Part shown: positions 39,671 to 52,100 of the stretch, in pieces | How the letters are laid out: each line of letters begins with the position of its first letter | How positions within the stretch are numbered: position 1 is the first letter of the stretch | Assembly: GCA_022539475.1 (NCBI GenBank) | Contig: VCMS01000223.1 | Coordinates: forward strand, 28,673 to 92,672 | DNA from: Gracilaria domingensis | Lineage: Eukaryota; Rhodophyta; Florideophyceae; Gracilariales; Gracilariaceae | DNA: 64,000 nucleotides | Direction of reading: 5' to 3' | The notes under the pieces: generated by a model | Databases searched by the model: none | What the model saw: only the letters and a program-made list of their open reading frames with translations | Told to the model about the DNA's origin: nothing | Program-made: the position numbers and the translations under genes

Positions 39671-40822
39671 ATGGCCGTCACCGACATGGCCGTCGCCGAG
39701 ACGCTGCTTCCGCGCCACATCCTCTTCAACGCCGCGCTGTACGCGGGCGCCGCCCTGGTGTACAGCGTCGTCATCTTCTCGCTGGAGACCGCCAGCCCAG
39801 GCGAGTACGTCTTCTTCGACTCGGACGAGTCCAGATGGCGTTCCATTTTCAATAACATCGCTATCATATCGTGGCCCATTCTCTTGTTTGGCGCGCTCAT
39901 TCTGCTCGCCGTTCGCGTCGGCGCCAACGTGCGCCGCCGTCGCAGACGCTCCAAAAAGAAGAAGCGTTCTTCTTCGAAGAACTCGCTTTCCGACCGAAAC
40001 ACCAGCGATAACAGTCTCGAAACACGCAGGCTCCCGCCGTCGACCACCCCGCCCCCCGTGCCGCTTCGACCAGAGAGCGCGCATCGCGACCAACCCGCGC
40101 ATCTCCTGCACCTCATGGCGCACAAGGGCGACGAGGAGAACCCGCCCGTCGTGCGCAACAAGTCCTCTCGCAGAGTGAAACGCTCCAAGTCAACATTTCA
40201 CGTTCCCAAAGGCTTCGTATCCGTTAATCGCCCGCAACGCTTGTACGCCGCCTTCGGCTTTTTGTGGGTGGCTGTGGGGCTTGCCATGACCGCTGCCGCC
40301 GCCGCTATCGTCTTCATCGGGCAGAGAGAACGCTTCCAACAGGTCGCAAACAGTCTTGGAAACCAGCAGGAGGACTGGAAGACCTGGATCATTCCCATCT
40401 GCACTGGAGGCATTCTTGTCCTTGTGTTTGGCACTCTGGCTATCACTACTTTCATCAAGTTCTTTTCCACCCTTGGTACCCGCCCCTCGCTTCCCCTCCG
40501 AAACACCACTGCTTCGGAAGGGTCCGTGAGAGAGGTAGAGGATCTTGATCTTTTGTACAAGACTGGAAAGGAGTTGCCGGACGACGATCTGGGCGATACC
40601 GAGCTTCCAGCTGTGCCACCGCCAGCTGCGATCGCAACCAACAAGGGAGTGATTAACGCTACCGCTCTGCCGAATGCTCCGGAGCAAAGAACCATTGACC
40701 GCTTGATGCGTCAACTAAGGGATATGGGCTTCAAAAACCCCGATCAAAACATGGCTGCATTGCAGGCTTCTTCATTCGATCTAGAAAAGGCGAGTGACAA
40801 GCTTGCAAACACTGCCACATAG
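39671..40822 (+). CDS. Four-helix membrane protein with C-terminal UBA domain
   Basis: 383 residues from GACATGG at 39671 to TAG. Two helices lie at about residues 17-37 and 58-78, then a basic, Lys/Arg-rich cytosolic loop of about 110 residues (RRRRRRSKKKKRSSS), and two more helices at about 198-220 and 243-265. The last 40 residues form a UBA-like ubiquitin-binding fold: RLMRQLRDMGFKNPDQNMAAL, with MGF and the Leu of helix 3. A linker carries DLLYKTGKELPDDD. An ER or endomembrane adaptor for ubiquitinated cargo is inference. I cannot place it in a named family. A few GC repeats at the start are shared with the promoter. Confidence 0.78.
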   Translation: MAVTDMAVAETLLPRHILFNAALYAGAALVYSVVIFSLETASPGEYVFFDSDESRWRSIFNNIAIISWPILLFGALILLAVRVGANVRRRRRRSKKKKRSSSKNSLSDRNTSDNSLETRRLPPSTTPPPVPLRPESAHRDQPAHLLHLMAHKGDEENPPVVRNKSSRRVKRSKSTFHVPKGFVSVNRPQRLYAAFGFLWVAVGLAMTAAAAAIVFIGQRERFQQVANSLGNQQEDWKTWIIPICTGGILVLVFGTLAITTFIKFFSTLGTRPSLPLRNTTASEGSVREVEDLDLLYKTGKELPDDDLGDTELPAVPPPAAIATNKGVINATALPNAPEQRTIDRLMRQLRDMGFKNPDQNMAALQASSFDLEKASDKLANTAT

Positions 40823-42320
40823 TGCACATACATGTACATATTCTTCATAGTCTAAGCAAGCTTCATGTATACTATCTTAACCACCTAAGCACGCCGAGCC
40901 ACTTGTTTCTCATACTTATCGACGTGTTCGCATAGGTTGACGACTGTGCGAAGGGAGTGGCATGTATATATTTGGCCCACTCGCCAAATGTCATTTCTGT
41001 GATACAGTGAATGTCATTCACCTTGTTTGATGGTAATCGATATCCACATGTCATCAAGGTCTGCATGCAGTTCTTCTAGGTCTATGGCGTTGAATTGCCG
41101 GGCTGTGGTTGGGAAAGTTCAAATACGATATCTGTGCTCTTTGCTCGATAAGTACGAAGTTACTGTACCCAGGGGAAGAAGGATAACCATATCTATCTTT
41201 GGACAGGTTCGTTCGACTACATATAGAGACCGTCCCGAGGTAGGCCTGCTGTCTTCAGAGACTGATTCACATCTTTCCGTAGTCTTCTGCAACAGCCAAA
41301 CAAAAGGCCAGTCAGTTCAGGGATGCCCTTAACGATAGGAAGTAGGGTCGTATTGGAGTTCTAGTGTGAAAACATATCAGTGGTCCGGAATCACTATAAC
41401 GGATCACCAATATCACAATGCCTTAGCCATTTCGCGCGCGCTGGTGCAGTCCAACGTCAGCGTTTGTCTGCGTTTTCGAGCTCAACATATCTATATGCTT
41501 TTTGTGGGACAGATTAGCTCGTCCTTCGTTCTCTTATTCTCCACTAAAAGGCGTTCCAAACCGAATCGGAAAACTCGATGAGATCCGATCAACAACTTGT
41601 TTGCCTAGACAGAATTCTTACCCGAAACAACTTTCTGCCAAAGACTTTTGTACGTCGATACGTGCAATTCCGTTATCAAGCGTTCGGGATGCGAAAAACC
41701 TGGGTGATGCTCGTTTGCCGAACACTAGTTTCCGAACTGTCTGCAGACAATCGTTGACAAGCAAACAGAGCTATTCTTCCAAACGTCCAAATTCGTTTAC
41801 AGCATCCCAGCAGCAGGTTGATTTAAGGGTTATCTTTAACGATATTCCCCACTCATTGCGTTCCCAAAGCTACAGATTATTGGCTACGTTGCCTTATATT
41901 GAATAAGTGTGGGCGTTGCTGCAAGTTGCTTGGCAAGCAAAGCCTACACATATTCTGCGGCAACCCGTACCAAAGGTACTGAATCCATTGGACAGAAGTC
42001 CTGTCCGACAAGCAGATTATTACACAGGACCGAGCAGAGCGATATTGCGGACCTCGGCTCAATGCTTTGCCTCGCTTCACTCGGGCAAGCATTCGCTTTG
42101 GTCCACTATCGCTCGACACGGTTCTGTGCAATGACCTATACATACAGGAGATTCGAGGAATGCTAGCCCTCTCTGATGACTAACCCCACGCGTTGCAGGA
42201 ATCGACTTTTGCGCACACTCCAAAGAAAGGAAGGATAAAGGCATCACGGTTTTAATCTTAGAGCACAAGAACAGCCTACGGCTTCTCCGCTCCTGCAAAA
42301 CCGAGTTTTCACGTCGTGCG
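40823..42320. other. 1.5 kb spacer
   Basis: Ordinary composition with no supported gene, repeat or RNA. The right end would hold the promoter of the DUF917 gene. Confidence 0.5.
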
Positions 42321-43427
42321 ATGATCACTCTATGTAGGCAGGACCTTATCGACGTATTGAATGGCTCCGCCGTTCTTGGGTCTGGTGGTGGCGGCCGGAT
42401 GCGAGAGGCGCTGAATCTCTTAGAGGCAGCACTTGCGATGAAGAAGCCTATTGTTCTGCAGCAGCTCGACAAAATACCTCCGCTAGCCATGCTCTGTGCC
42501 CCATTCCTCATGGGCGACATGTCTGAGGACCGTGATGTAAACCAGCCACACCCTCACTCGGAACACCCGCCTATCATCAACGCACTTCGCCGCCTGGAAA
42601 ACCACGTGGGAAACACAGTGTCAGGCGTTTTTCCTGTGGAGATGGGTGCTTGCAATGTTGCGCTCGCCTTTTGTGTTGCAGCCGTTTTAAGCAATGGCTT
42701 CGTCGTTGACGCAGATCCCGTTGGTCGCAGCGTTCCAGAACTCAGTTACGCATCGTTGTCCATGGCTGGATTACCTCAGACGCCATTTACCGCGACTAAT
42801 TCGCTTGGCGAGAACTTTCTTGTCGACAGTGCTGCTGACTACGAACGGCAAGAGGAGGTTCTTCGGGCTCTGTGCGTTCTTAGCAAAAACAGAATCTGTG
42901 GCGTTGATCATATGATGAATGTCGAGTTGCTCCGCCCCCGTCTGCTTTCCGGCACAGTATCGAAAGCGTGGGCTATTGGTCGAAGTATGCGGCAAGCCAC
43001 AGAGGCCGGCAAGGATGTTGCTGATGCAATTGCAACTCATTGCAGAGGACGTGTGTTGTTCCGCGGGCATGTGCGCTATTTGAATCGAATAGAGGAAGGC
43101 GGTTTTTGCTCCGGTGACGTTCAAGTGGCTGGTTGTAACGGATTCGAAGGAGAAACGTATCGGCTGCGGTTCAAGAACTAGACCATGGCTGGATGGCTGA
43201 GAAGCAAACTAAGTGTTAGTATACCAGAAATAATTGCCATTGTTGACATGAAACAGGTTCTTTCCATTTCCAATCCCCTCCTGGAGATTGGCATGGAAGT
43301 CGCAGTGGTTGCACTACCGGCGCCTGAACATTTCCTAACCAAGCAGGGCCTACGAGCCTTTGGGCCTAAATATGTAGGTTTAAATGATCCATTTCGATCT
43401 GCGCTCGATGTTTCTAACAAAGAATAG
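42321..43427 (+). pseudogene. DUF917-family gene broken by one in-frame TAG
   Basis: From the ATG at 42321 the frame runs 286 codons, meets TAG at 43179-43181, then continues in the same frame for 80 codons to a TAG at 43425-43427. Total length (about 367) equals a normal DUF917 protein (S-methylthiohydantoin desulfurase/hydantoinase-accessory group). Recognisable parts are VLGSGGGG, VEMGACNVALAF and DADPVGRSVPELSYASL before the stop, and IPEIIAIVDM, NPLLEIGMEVAV and GLRAFGPKYVG after it. The TAG replaces the position usually Glu in the FxNE motif. Elsewhere in the window TAG ends genes normally. Either it is freshly dead or the stop is read through. No frame change is seen. Confidence 0.82.
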
Positions 43428-44535
43428 TAAGCTCATGTAAAACAGGGGCGTATTACTGACCACTTTCTTCTTAGTCTGAAGTCTCCTGCTTTATGGAACG
43501 GTTTTTGAAGCTAATTACGCTTCTACCAGTGGGTTTGCTAAAGACCCAACGACCTATAATACCTCTACACCGCAGCCACTAACTACTAACCAGTAGCTGC
43601 ACTACACTTGCTGGACTACGATGAGATAGAATTAGATATCTTAGGTGTTTCCGACCGCGGGCGTTTTGCTACCGACGCTTATCGCCATCTTAACCCTTTC
43701 ATCTCTTCATTCATCCTCTAGAGACCGTCGGCAGAGGGGCACACCACGACAAGGCGCTCCGCATGTACCACGTTGGCCACTCAAGAAACCATGAGCGACG
43801 TTCTTTTCACCCAATCCTCATATCATCGGCGAAACCAGGTGCAAGAACCAGTCCGTAGCCTCTCACCGTCGTCCAACCCTAGTGTAGTCCGTCCGGGAAA
43901 ACCCTGGAAAAAACCCCCGTCCAGTGGCTCCGTTGGAGCACTTCCTTCAGAGGGAAAAATTCAGGGAAACGGCGGTAGGATCTTTCTCCGATGTCTTGCT
44001 CGTGACCTACTGCGAACGTGCAGCTAGACGGGGGCATTTTAGCGACTTACCACCCAGGTCCATGAGAAGTCTGAAGTCAAACAGTCACCATGTGTGCAAC
44101 AATCCATATCACATATTCGCAATGGCAATTTTCATAGTTTGTTAGATACGTACATATCCATAATCACCTTGCTTTTGGCTTTGTAATGCGCCCATTTGCA
44201 AAAGAATGAAAGGTCTCAGGCTGGATATCTGATATGGGCAGATCTTGGTGGAAGATGCCGCTTGCAGCTTTTTTTCAAAATGCCCTGGAAGACAGAGAAA
44301 AACACCGTTACATTTTATGATGTTCCCCAAAGCTGTAAATGGGTAAAAAAGTATGGTTTTTTTGTTTGAACTATATCTCCAATGTTCGCTTCTCGATTTA
44401 AGTTCGGTGCGGCTCGTTTGGAAGAAAAGAGAAAGAGCTCCAACTTTGCTTTTTACGCATTAAGACAGTTTCTGACAAAGATTGGACCGTATAGCGGATC
44501 GAGGTCTGTTGCCATTGCTTATATATTGTTGCTAA
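43428..44535. other. Spacer at the edge of the gene-dense region
   Basis: About 1.1 kb in which I recognise no gene, RNA or repeat. GC falls here and intact genes end. Confidence 0.5.
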
Positions 44536-45650
44536 GAGCATCTCCACCGGCCGAATCAAAACAGTAAACTTAGTTGCTGCGGTGCTCATCTCCACCGGCG
44601 TCAAAAAAGGAGCAAATTTTTGAACAGGTTCAGATTTCCAAACCAAACGCTTGCGGTTTGCTCTGGATTTTTGAACCTGTTCAAATCTCCAGAAGCAAAT
44701 AAGCATTCACGTGGGTCTAATTCTGTATATGGGTTTTTGCCGCCAATAAACCGAAACACTCACAACCCTGACAAACATACTTGAGCATTCCGCCTCGCGA
44801 TGCACTGCCTGACCCAATAGTAGATACGATACGATCCATAGGTCAATAAACAGTTCATTAAAGAATGGAACAACTGAAACCGGATACTCGTGAACCCAGC
44901 TTTTTGCCATACGAACATGCAATTATTGCCAGAGCTTGCATAAAAACCTCCGAAGACCCAGTCATGGGCACCGACCGCAAGAAATATCTACTTTTTAGTG
45001 GTGTTGCATAACTTTACAACAATTTTTTCAAGCCAGCAAAGCGTTTAAATTTCTCGAATGATTCCATTTGCAATCTTGTGAAGCAGTTGACCACAAAGTT
45101 TACTGAGTGTACTGCATCTTATAAAAAAAGACTCAGACGTAATTTTTTCAAATACAACGACACACACAAGTTCAAAATTACGACAGATCTTTACAACAAC
45201 ATAAAAATGACATCCCAAAACGATAATATGTGGAAGCCATACAAGTTAAAAGATGCATGGAAAAAACTGCACGATCATCCATACCTTTCAGTAGACAAAA
45301 CAAGCAAAAAAGATAATTCAGAAACGTGTTTCGGAGAAAAGATTTCCGCTTTGGATGAAACCAACAAGGACAAAACAGTACAACGGAAACATTAGGCACA
45401 ATCTGATTCTAGTAAAAGTATTAACACTGAGCCCTTGCAACGGCAAAACGCTGTTAACGCAAACGTTATTAATAAACAGAATTCTGAGGCAAAATTGAAA
45501 GTCGCAAATAAGGCCCTTGTATTACAACGCAAACGAGAGAAAGAGATCAAGAGACAGAACGACATTGTATTGTTCACGGTAAACGCAGACACAAGCTCTA
45601 AAGCTCTTGAATTTTTTCTCATTTCGCGAAAGAAGATGCTAGTGAGATAG
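44536..45650 (+). mobile_element. PIF/Harbinger-like element remnant
   Basis: The left end reads TAA then GAGCATCTCCACCGG, the terminal-repeat style and three-base TAA target of PIF/Harbinger elements. A second copy of GCTCATCTCCACCGGCG lies at 44584. Palindromic TTGAACAGGTTCA and TTGAACCTGTTCAA motifs follow at about 44619 and 44671. A NAM/Myb-like ORF with one internal stop occupies 45012-45650. I found no transposase and no right-hand terminal repeat, so the right boundary is unknown and the element is probably truncated. Confidence 0.5.
45012..45650 (+). pseudogene. NAM/Myb-like accessory ORF of a Harbinger-type element, one internal TAG
   Basis: Open from 45012 with no ATG visible, AT-rich. 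The part KPYKLKDAWKKLHDHPYL and the preceding SICNLVKQLTTKFTECTASY match the tail of the SANT/Myb-like second protein of PIF/Harbinger transposons (also called NAM-associated in plants). A TAG at 45393-45395 interrupts the frame. Lys/Arg/Gln-rich helical sequence continues in the same frame to a TAG at 45648-45650. The N-terminal SANT domain is missing. Such proteins help transposase enter the nucleus and bind ends. Very different codon use from nearby cellular genes supports a foreign origin. Confidence 0.55.
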
Positions 45651-46545
45651 TGCGCGCCGACGTCTACTCAGTGTACATGTTAAGAAACGGTGATGTTGAT
45701 GAACGGCACACGGAGTGTAGAGCCATGAGTGCTGCGGACTTGAAGAAGACCGTCGTTGAAGGTGTGAAGAAGCTCATGTCACTCTGTGGTGAAACCAAGT
45801 ACGATGACACATGCAGTCCGAGGTGGTACCACACGCCTAAGCAGAGAACCGATGGAAAGGTAGTGATAGCGCTGCTGTACAGCTTCTGCAGGTCTTAGAC
45901 AAGCTGAATTTCTACTACAAATTCGAATCCGTGCAACGGAACACAAGACGAAGAACCTAGTAGGACGCATCTTGGTTTACTGTCTTGGGGGCTATCGCTG
46001 ACCTGACCAAAATAAATATCTAGTCTGGCCACGCCATACACGTATACGACATACCGACTACGAGGCGCTAGCTGCCATCGGCATACACGTTGACTACTAC
46101 TACTACTAGGTCTACTACATCAACAACATCCGACCATCCGGTTTGCTTACAGTGCCATCACTGCAACCGTCATGACCCAGTAACCTACAGGCCTCCTTTC
46201 TTAGCTTTATGTCCGTCTTCGGACAACCTCGTTTTTGGGGACTCTAGTTTCCTACCGTGGGTCTGCTGAGGTCACCTACACGGCCGTTTTACCGTCTTTT
46301 CCAACCGGGTCCGGAATTACCGCACCCTTAATTCTCTCCCACCGTTTCTTACACACGCCGCTTCCCTCTTCACAGTTTCTCTCCTTCCCAGCATGCTCAA
46401 GATTGACAGTACCTGAGTCAGCCCCGATTCGGAATACGGGCACCGTCGCTCGCGTGGTCGCCATCGAAGCGCAGGACGCTCTGTATCGGTACCGTACTGG
46501 GCTGACCACTATATATCTCTGGGTGGGGAATTCTTTGACGCGCAG

Positions 46546-48288
46546 ATGTTTGCTTCGATACCATCTAAGCCCGGAAGTGGTTATTTCGTCAACATCAAGG
46601 GACTACGAGATGCGGCATGGACCGTGCGCAGGGCTCACATGCGAGTTAACCGACTCCAATCCGATATCGGCGCTCTCGTCGATCCTAGCCTCCCACCCGA
46701 CATTCCATGGATCCGATGTGAGGGGGAACGCGAATATCAGAAGCGTCTAATAACGATAATGCGCTTACTTCGTTCGCAGTTCGGGGATCCTTTTGTGTCG
46801 GTCGGGGCCGGCTACTTTCCTCATCCGGATCATAACATTCTAGGTTTAGTCGCTTTCTCTCCGCCATTCGACAAGATATAGTTCTTTTCGGATCGAGAGT
46901 ACTGGGGCGACGACATCACCACCGAGGCATGCATCTGCGAAGGCCATAGTTTCTTCTTCTCGTGGCACAACCAAGAGTTTCACGACTTAGTTCACTCTCT
47001 CCGCGCAGGCCGGTATGTTCACGTCCCGAAGTCGGGAATCTTTTCCGTGAGTAAATACCTAGGCGTACCGACGCCCCCTGTGGTCTCCTACTTCTCCGCG
47101 CTGCTGCTCACAGAAAATCGTCTGGCCATGCTTGCATGGCAGGTACTGGTTGCCGAATGGGTAGTTCTGGGCTTCCTCAGTTTCTTATTCGCCGCCTGGT
47201 ACGGTATGCGGATGCAAATTAAGTTCAACGACTGGAGGCTCTGACCTGATCGGGATTTGCGATGCCCCGTAGAGCGCCTGTTCCGTCTTCCTGTTGAGCT
47301 CGTACGTCTTATTCGAGACGTCGGAGTGCAGAATATAGTACGGGGAACAGAGTTTAAGGCTTCCGAGACGGATTCACTTCTCGATTATGTCTGTCAGATA
47401 GACTGGGAAAAGAGTCCGTACCCAGGTTTTCTCTGATACAATTATGACTTGGACAGTTTTCCAGACATTCCTCGCCATCCTGCAGGGAAGGACGATGGGA
47501 GAGAGTACCTCAACAATCCCAAATATCTCCCAGAAACGGAATGTATGGATGTTCCACGAAAGAGCATTCAACTGTACTTCCCACGAGTATCAGGGTTCGT
47601 GAAAGAGTCACTGCCTGGTGGACATCTTCGTCCCGTTCTCCGTTCCGTCCCAGCCAGCTTGGCCAGAGGTGCACCCGTTGAGACAAATTCCCGTCCAGAA
47701 CAGACTGTCGCACATCGCCACGACGCTTCCGCCAGCGGCACAGCTCGAGGTTTGTCTCCAACCACCGAAGACCCACACAGAAGCGCGTTAGAGCCACAGC
47801 AAGAAATTGGAGCGCAGGTTGAGAGCTCACTAAGCCAACAGCAACCACGAGAGACTCCGGCTGGAATGACAGCTGAGGTAGTGACCGATACGGATGTGGC
47901 ACTTGCGCTGGGTAGACTTAACGCTGAGTGCGAGAGGCTCGGCATGATACCGTCGGAAACTGTTACACAAGCTCTGATACGAGCAACAGAGTGGGTGGGC
48001 AGCACGGCGAGGTTGAGAGAGTACGCATCAAACTTTGATTCGTTCCGCGAACGGTTTGCAGCGCGAGTTATCGACGCGGATAATGAACTTCGCGGAGCGA
48101 TGGATGCGGTCTTGCAGGGAACACGAGCGGACATGATAGCCGACGTAACGAATACCTTCCGTCTCGAAGCTTGGACGGGGCAGGCCATAAAGCCCGAATT
48201 AGGGCTGTACCTTACGGTCACACCACCACAGTCGCCGATACCGGAAGCTAGACGGCTTAGAGAACAGCGGGAGCCTTCCCAAAAATAG
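46546..48288 (+). pseudogene. Long unidentified ORF with three in-frame stops
   Basis: One frame from the ATG at 46546 runs about 580 codons to TAG at 48286-48288, with internal TAG (46879-46881), TGA (47242-47244) and TGA (47434-47436). No frame change is needed. The frame is probably open a little upstream (46489 on). Features: a Trp/Phe-rich part with WADHYISLGGEFF just before the ATG; a hydrophobic WVVLGFLSFLFAAWYGM that could be a membrane helix; and a Pro/Gln/Glu-rich tail ending in a helical, charged region (ARLREYASNFDSFRERFAARV). I do not recognise it. It ends 850 bases from the Ty3/gypsy pol, which reads the other way, so it could be an antisense ORF of an element or an unrelated gene. 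Confidence 0.5.
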
Positions 48289-48441
48289 CCGCGTGTGCTG
48301 TGCGGGTCTGCTTCTGGCCTCCAGGGAACAGCAATGAACATCAAATAAACCATCAATTTTTCGAGAGTGGCTTTCGTGCACTGCACTTGCCACGCGGTTA
48401 GTAACCGATTCGGTACTCAGTAATACGCGTAGGGCGCACAC

Positions 48442-48481
48442 GCTGGCACTCAGAAAAACTTAAGTACTTTGAGCGTGCCAG
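48442..48481. repeat. Imperfect hairpin sharing its left arm with the pol 5' edge
   Basis: CTGGCACTCAGAAA (48443-48456) and TTTGAGCGTGCCAG (48468-48481) form an imperfect stem with 7 perfect outer base pairs. The left arm plus flank (GCTGGCACTCAGAAAAACTT) recurs, with two single-base gaps, at 52614-52634. The two copies bracket the Ty3/gypsy pol. Confidence 0.45.
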
Positions 48482-49145
48482 GAGCGCAAATCGCGTGTTT
48501 TCAGCCTCTGAAACGCCTTCGTTTCCGAGATATCGGGGAAACAACCAATCGCCGCTTCCGACGGTTTACGGAGGGGCCATTTCCGCCGCAAATATTTTGA
48601 TTATCCTTGCAAGTAGCCCTTGGCGTTTCAAGGCGCAACATGCCGTATACGGGCCCAGAGAGCATGCACGCAAGGTGTTGCCGCTCTCCGTGGCGTGGCG
48701 CGTCCTTGCTGAGCGCCGCCGCGTGCCCCGCGTCTTTACTGTGCGCCACCGCTTGCACCGCGTCCTTGATGGGCGCTCCCGTGCGTGCCGCGCATTGCGG
48801 AAAGTGTTGGAAAGCCTTCCAGGCGCTTCTCCTTTAAAGTCCTTCCGAATCCGGGTCAATTTGTTGTAAACCAGTCGTGTGTGATGCTGCTCGTAATGCC
48901 ATCAAGAGCTGACGCGAAAAAGGGCTCACTGGGCATCAATTGAATCAGACAAAGAGCGCGGTTGGTATCCTGTTCGGTTGGGCTGCACTACCGTTTCGGA
49001 GTTTGTGGGTTCCGAGATGTTCGGCGTCTGTTACCCCCTTCTTAGGTGGCGATGCGCCCTCGCGAGCGGTCCGCTGGACATTCTTCTCCACAAAGTTGTG
49101 TGGAATGTTCCGTCTCGGTTCCCATGTGGGCTTCTGGAAACCAAA

Positions 49146-52100
49146 TCACTTCACTCGTACGAGCTCCTCACCGTCTTCGGCTGTACCGTGGCCGGTGACC
49201 TTATCCAAGACCCATTCGTTCTCCGTCTCCGGGGCAGTAAAAGCCGCGATCGGGTGAGATGTATGCGGAGTCTCGTGTGCGACCACCGGCGTTTCGGAGG
49301 TACTGTCTTCAACGGGAGTGGATCCTTCCAGCCGCGGTGCAGTCCTGGCCTTCGAGTGTGGCGCTTCTGGGTGAACGTTCGGTTCCATATCGGCTTTACC
49401 ATCATTGGATGTATCAGCTGAGTTGTCCCGCTCCTCGGAGACAGGAGGGGTGGCCGATACGGGATTAGGTTCCGTGACGGAGCCCGGGGCTGCGCTGTCC
49501 TCGTCCTCGGAAATGGGGGCGGGCGCCACGGTCACAGGGCCAATACTAACAATGTCGTGTAACCCGTCAATATTCAGTGTGACCGTAGTGCCGGTAACAC
49601 GAACTACCTTATACGGGTCTTTCGAAGCCGGCAATAATTTCTTGACGATATCCTCGTATTCGGTAGAGTTCTTCTTCCGAGGCGGAGCGTCCAAGTAAAC
49701 TATATCGCCTTCCTTAAAGGTTGGAGTGTACCGTATCCGGGAATCAAAGGATGTTTTGTAGCGCCCCTGCGCTTTGCCTAATTTGGTGTAGGCTAGCTTG
49801 ATTAGTTCCGATATGCGGCCGCGTGTTAAGCGACGGGTTTCTGTCGTTGTCGGGTGGAGAGATGCTGTTTGTGGGAGAGCTGACGTTTGTTCGTCGAGCA
49901 CAATTCCGGGAGCATGCCGCGTGAGGGAGATTTCAAAAGGTGTGAATCCGGTTGAACGGTGAACTTGCAGGTTGTATCCGTACACCAACGGTTGGACCAG
50001 CTTGTCCCAGTCCTTCTGGTGTTCTGATACATAATGCCGGAAGCGGGTTGCTAGAACCTTATTAAACCTTGCTGCTAGTTCGTTCTTGTGGGTATGGTAC
50101 GCAGTCGTCAGGGCGTGCGTGATACCGAGATCGGCGGCAAGGGATTCAAAATACTTCGGAACGAACTGTGGGCTGTTATCGGTGAGAAGATAGGTAGGAA
50201 TCCCGAAAGGGTACACCCAGTTCTCGAGAAAGACGATAGCGATATCAGTCGCCTTTGTGTCCGACAGCGGTATTACTCTAGTGCGGTTTTTGAAGCGGTC
50301 CAATAGCACCAGTATGTACTTCTTTCTGCGTCCGGTTTTCGGCAAAGGACCCAATATGTCCATAGCAACGAACTCGAAACGGCCCGTTGCCGGGAACAAC
50401 TTCAAGTACCTCTGATTTTTGAAGTGGGTTCCGCGAACTGCCCGGCACGGTTCACACCGAGAATCGATCTCAAACACATGCTGTGACATGAATGGCCAGT
50501 AAAACTCCCGACGCAAGGTGTAGTACATCTTGATCGCGCTTGGGTGCCCAGTCAAACGTTGGAAGTAAGCCAGTTCTAGAACTCTTTCCCGTAGGTACTC
50601 CGGTACCACTCTCTGTATGGCTCCGTCATTCGGCGAGATTCTGCGCAGTATCCCGGAATGGTTGTAATCAAACTGGGACTTAAGGTCTCCGACGGATTCG
50701 GCTTTCGCTTTGCAGAAGGGATTTTTCGCCTGAGCGGCAAGGAACTCCTCAACCGTTATCGGGGTAGCGTCCGGTTGTTCCGGGATGGTTGTGAATACAT
50801 GTAGCGGCTCCCCGTAGTCGGTGATCGTAGGCCAGTTGATCAAGGCGTCCTCTATGATTTCTCCATTCAGAAATACATCCGCGAGGGCTTATTTCGTGTC
50901 GGTATCTGTCTCATCTGCAAGTAAGCACGGAATCTCATCCTCCAGAGGCGTTTCGTCTTCTCCGTCCGTTGGCATCCGCGAAACTGCATCGGCAGGGAGA
51001 TGCTTAATACCGAGTCGGTATTGAACCTCGAAGTCGAACTCCGCAAGGCGTAGGCGCCATCTTGCGAGCATTCCCGTAGCATCGGTTATATTGAGGGGCC
51101 AACGCAAAACGTTGTGATCTGTTCGAACAATAAACTTTTGCCCTTCCAGGTATGGCCTCAGGAGCAGCATGCTACATACTATGGCCAGACATTCCCGCTC
51201 GGAGGTACTGTTGTTCTTTTCCGGGGCGGTCAGCGAACGGCTCCAATATCCGATGGGGCGGTAATCTTTCTCATCTTCTTGCTGTTGAAGCAGAGTACAT
51301 CCGATCTGACGGTCGCAAGCATCCGTCTCCAAGATATAGGGCTCTCCGGGTTTCGGTAGAGACAGGATTGGAGGGGTAGTGAGCCTCTTCTTCAGCTCTT
51401 CAAAAGCGTCCGTATCCTCTTGCGAAAACGGTTCGAGGTCGACAGGTCGGTCCTTCTCAGGCTTCCGGTTCAGGTGGTATACGATCCTGGCAAAGTTCGG
51501 TACGAAGCGTCTGTAGACAATGCAGAGGCCTAGGAACGCCCAAAGCTCGGTCTGTGTCCGTGGCGGTCTAGCTTTTTTTACAGCGTCACAAGTTTTCGAC
51601 GCCACCTGAAGCTTCCCGGGTCGGATCACATGTCCCAGGTAATCAACTGCTCACTGGAAGAAAAAGCACTTCTTCAGCTTCAATGTTATTCCGGCTTCTC
51701 GGAGTAGATTGAGTACCTTAGCCAGGTGTCGGTAATGGTCCGTTACGGAGCTCGAGTAGATTGTGACATCGTCGAGATACGTACCTTATTCAGGATGACA
51801 TCTATACCTCTTTGAAACGTCGCAGGGGCGTTTTTCAAGCCAAAAGGCATCCGAATAAAGCGGTAGAGACCCACATGGGAGATGAAGATAGTTTTGTCTC
51901 TATCGGGCTTGTCTATTTCTACTTTCCAATACCCAGAATTGGTGTCACGGGAAAAGAACACTCTTGCGTCTCCCAGGGAATCAATGCATTCATCCATCCG
52001 TGGTATCGGGTAAGAGTTACGAATTTTAACGGCGTTAAGCTTTCTGTAATCGATGCAGAAGCGCCAAAAACCAATTTTTTTCAGGGCGATAACCACAGGA

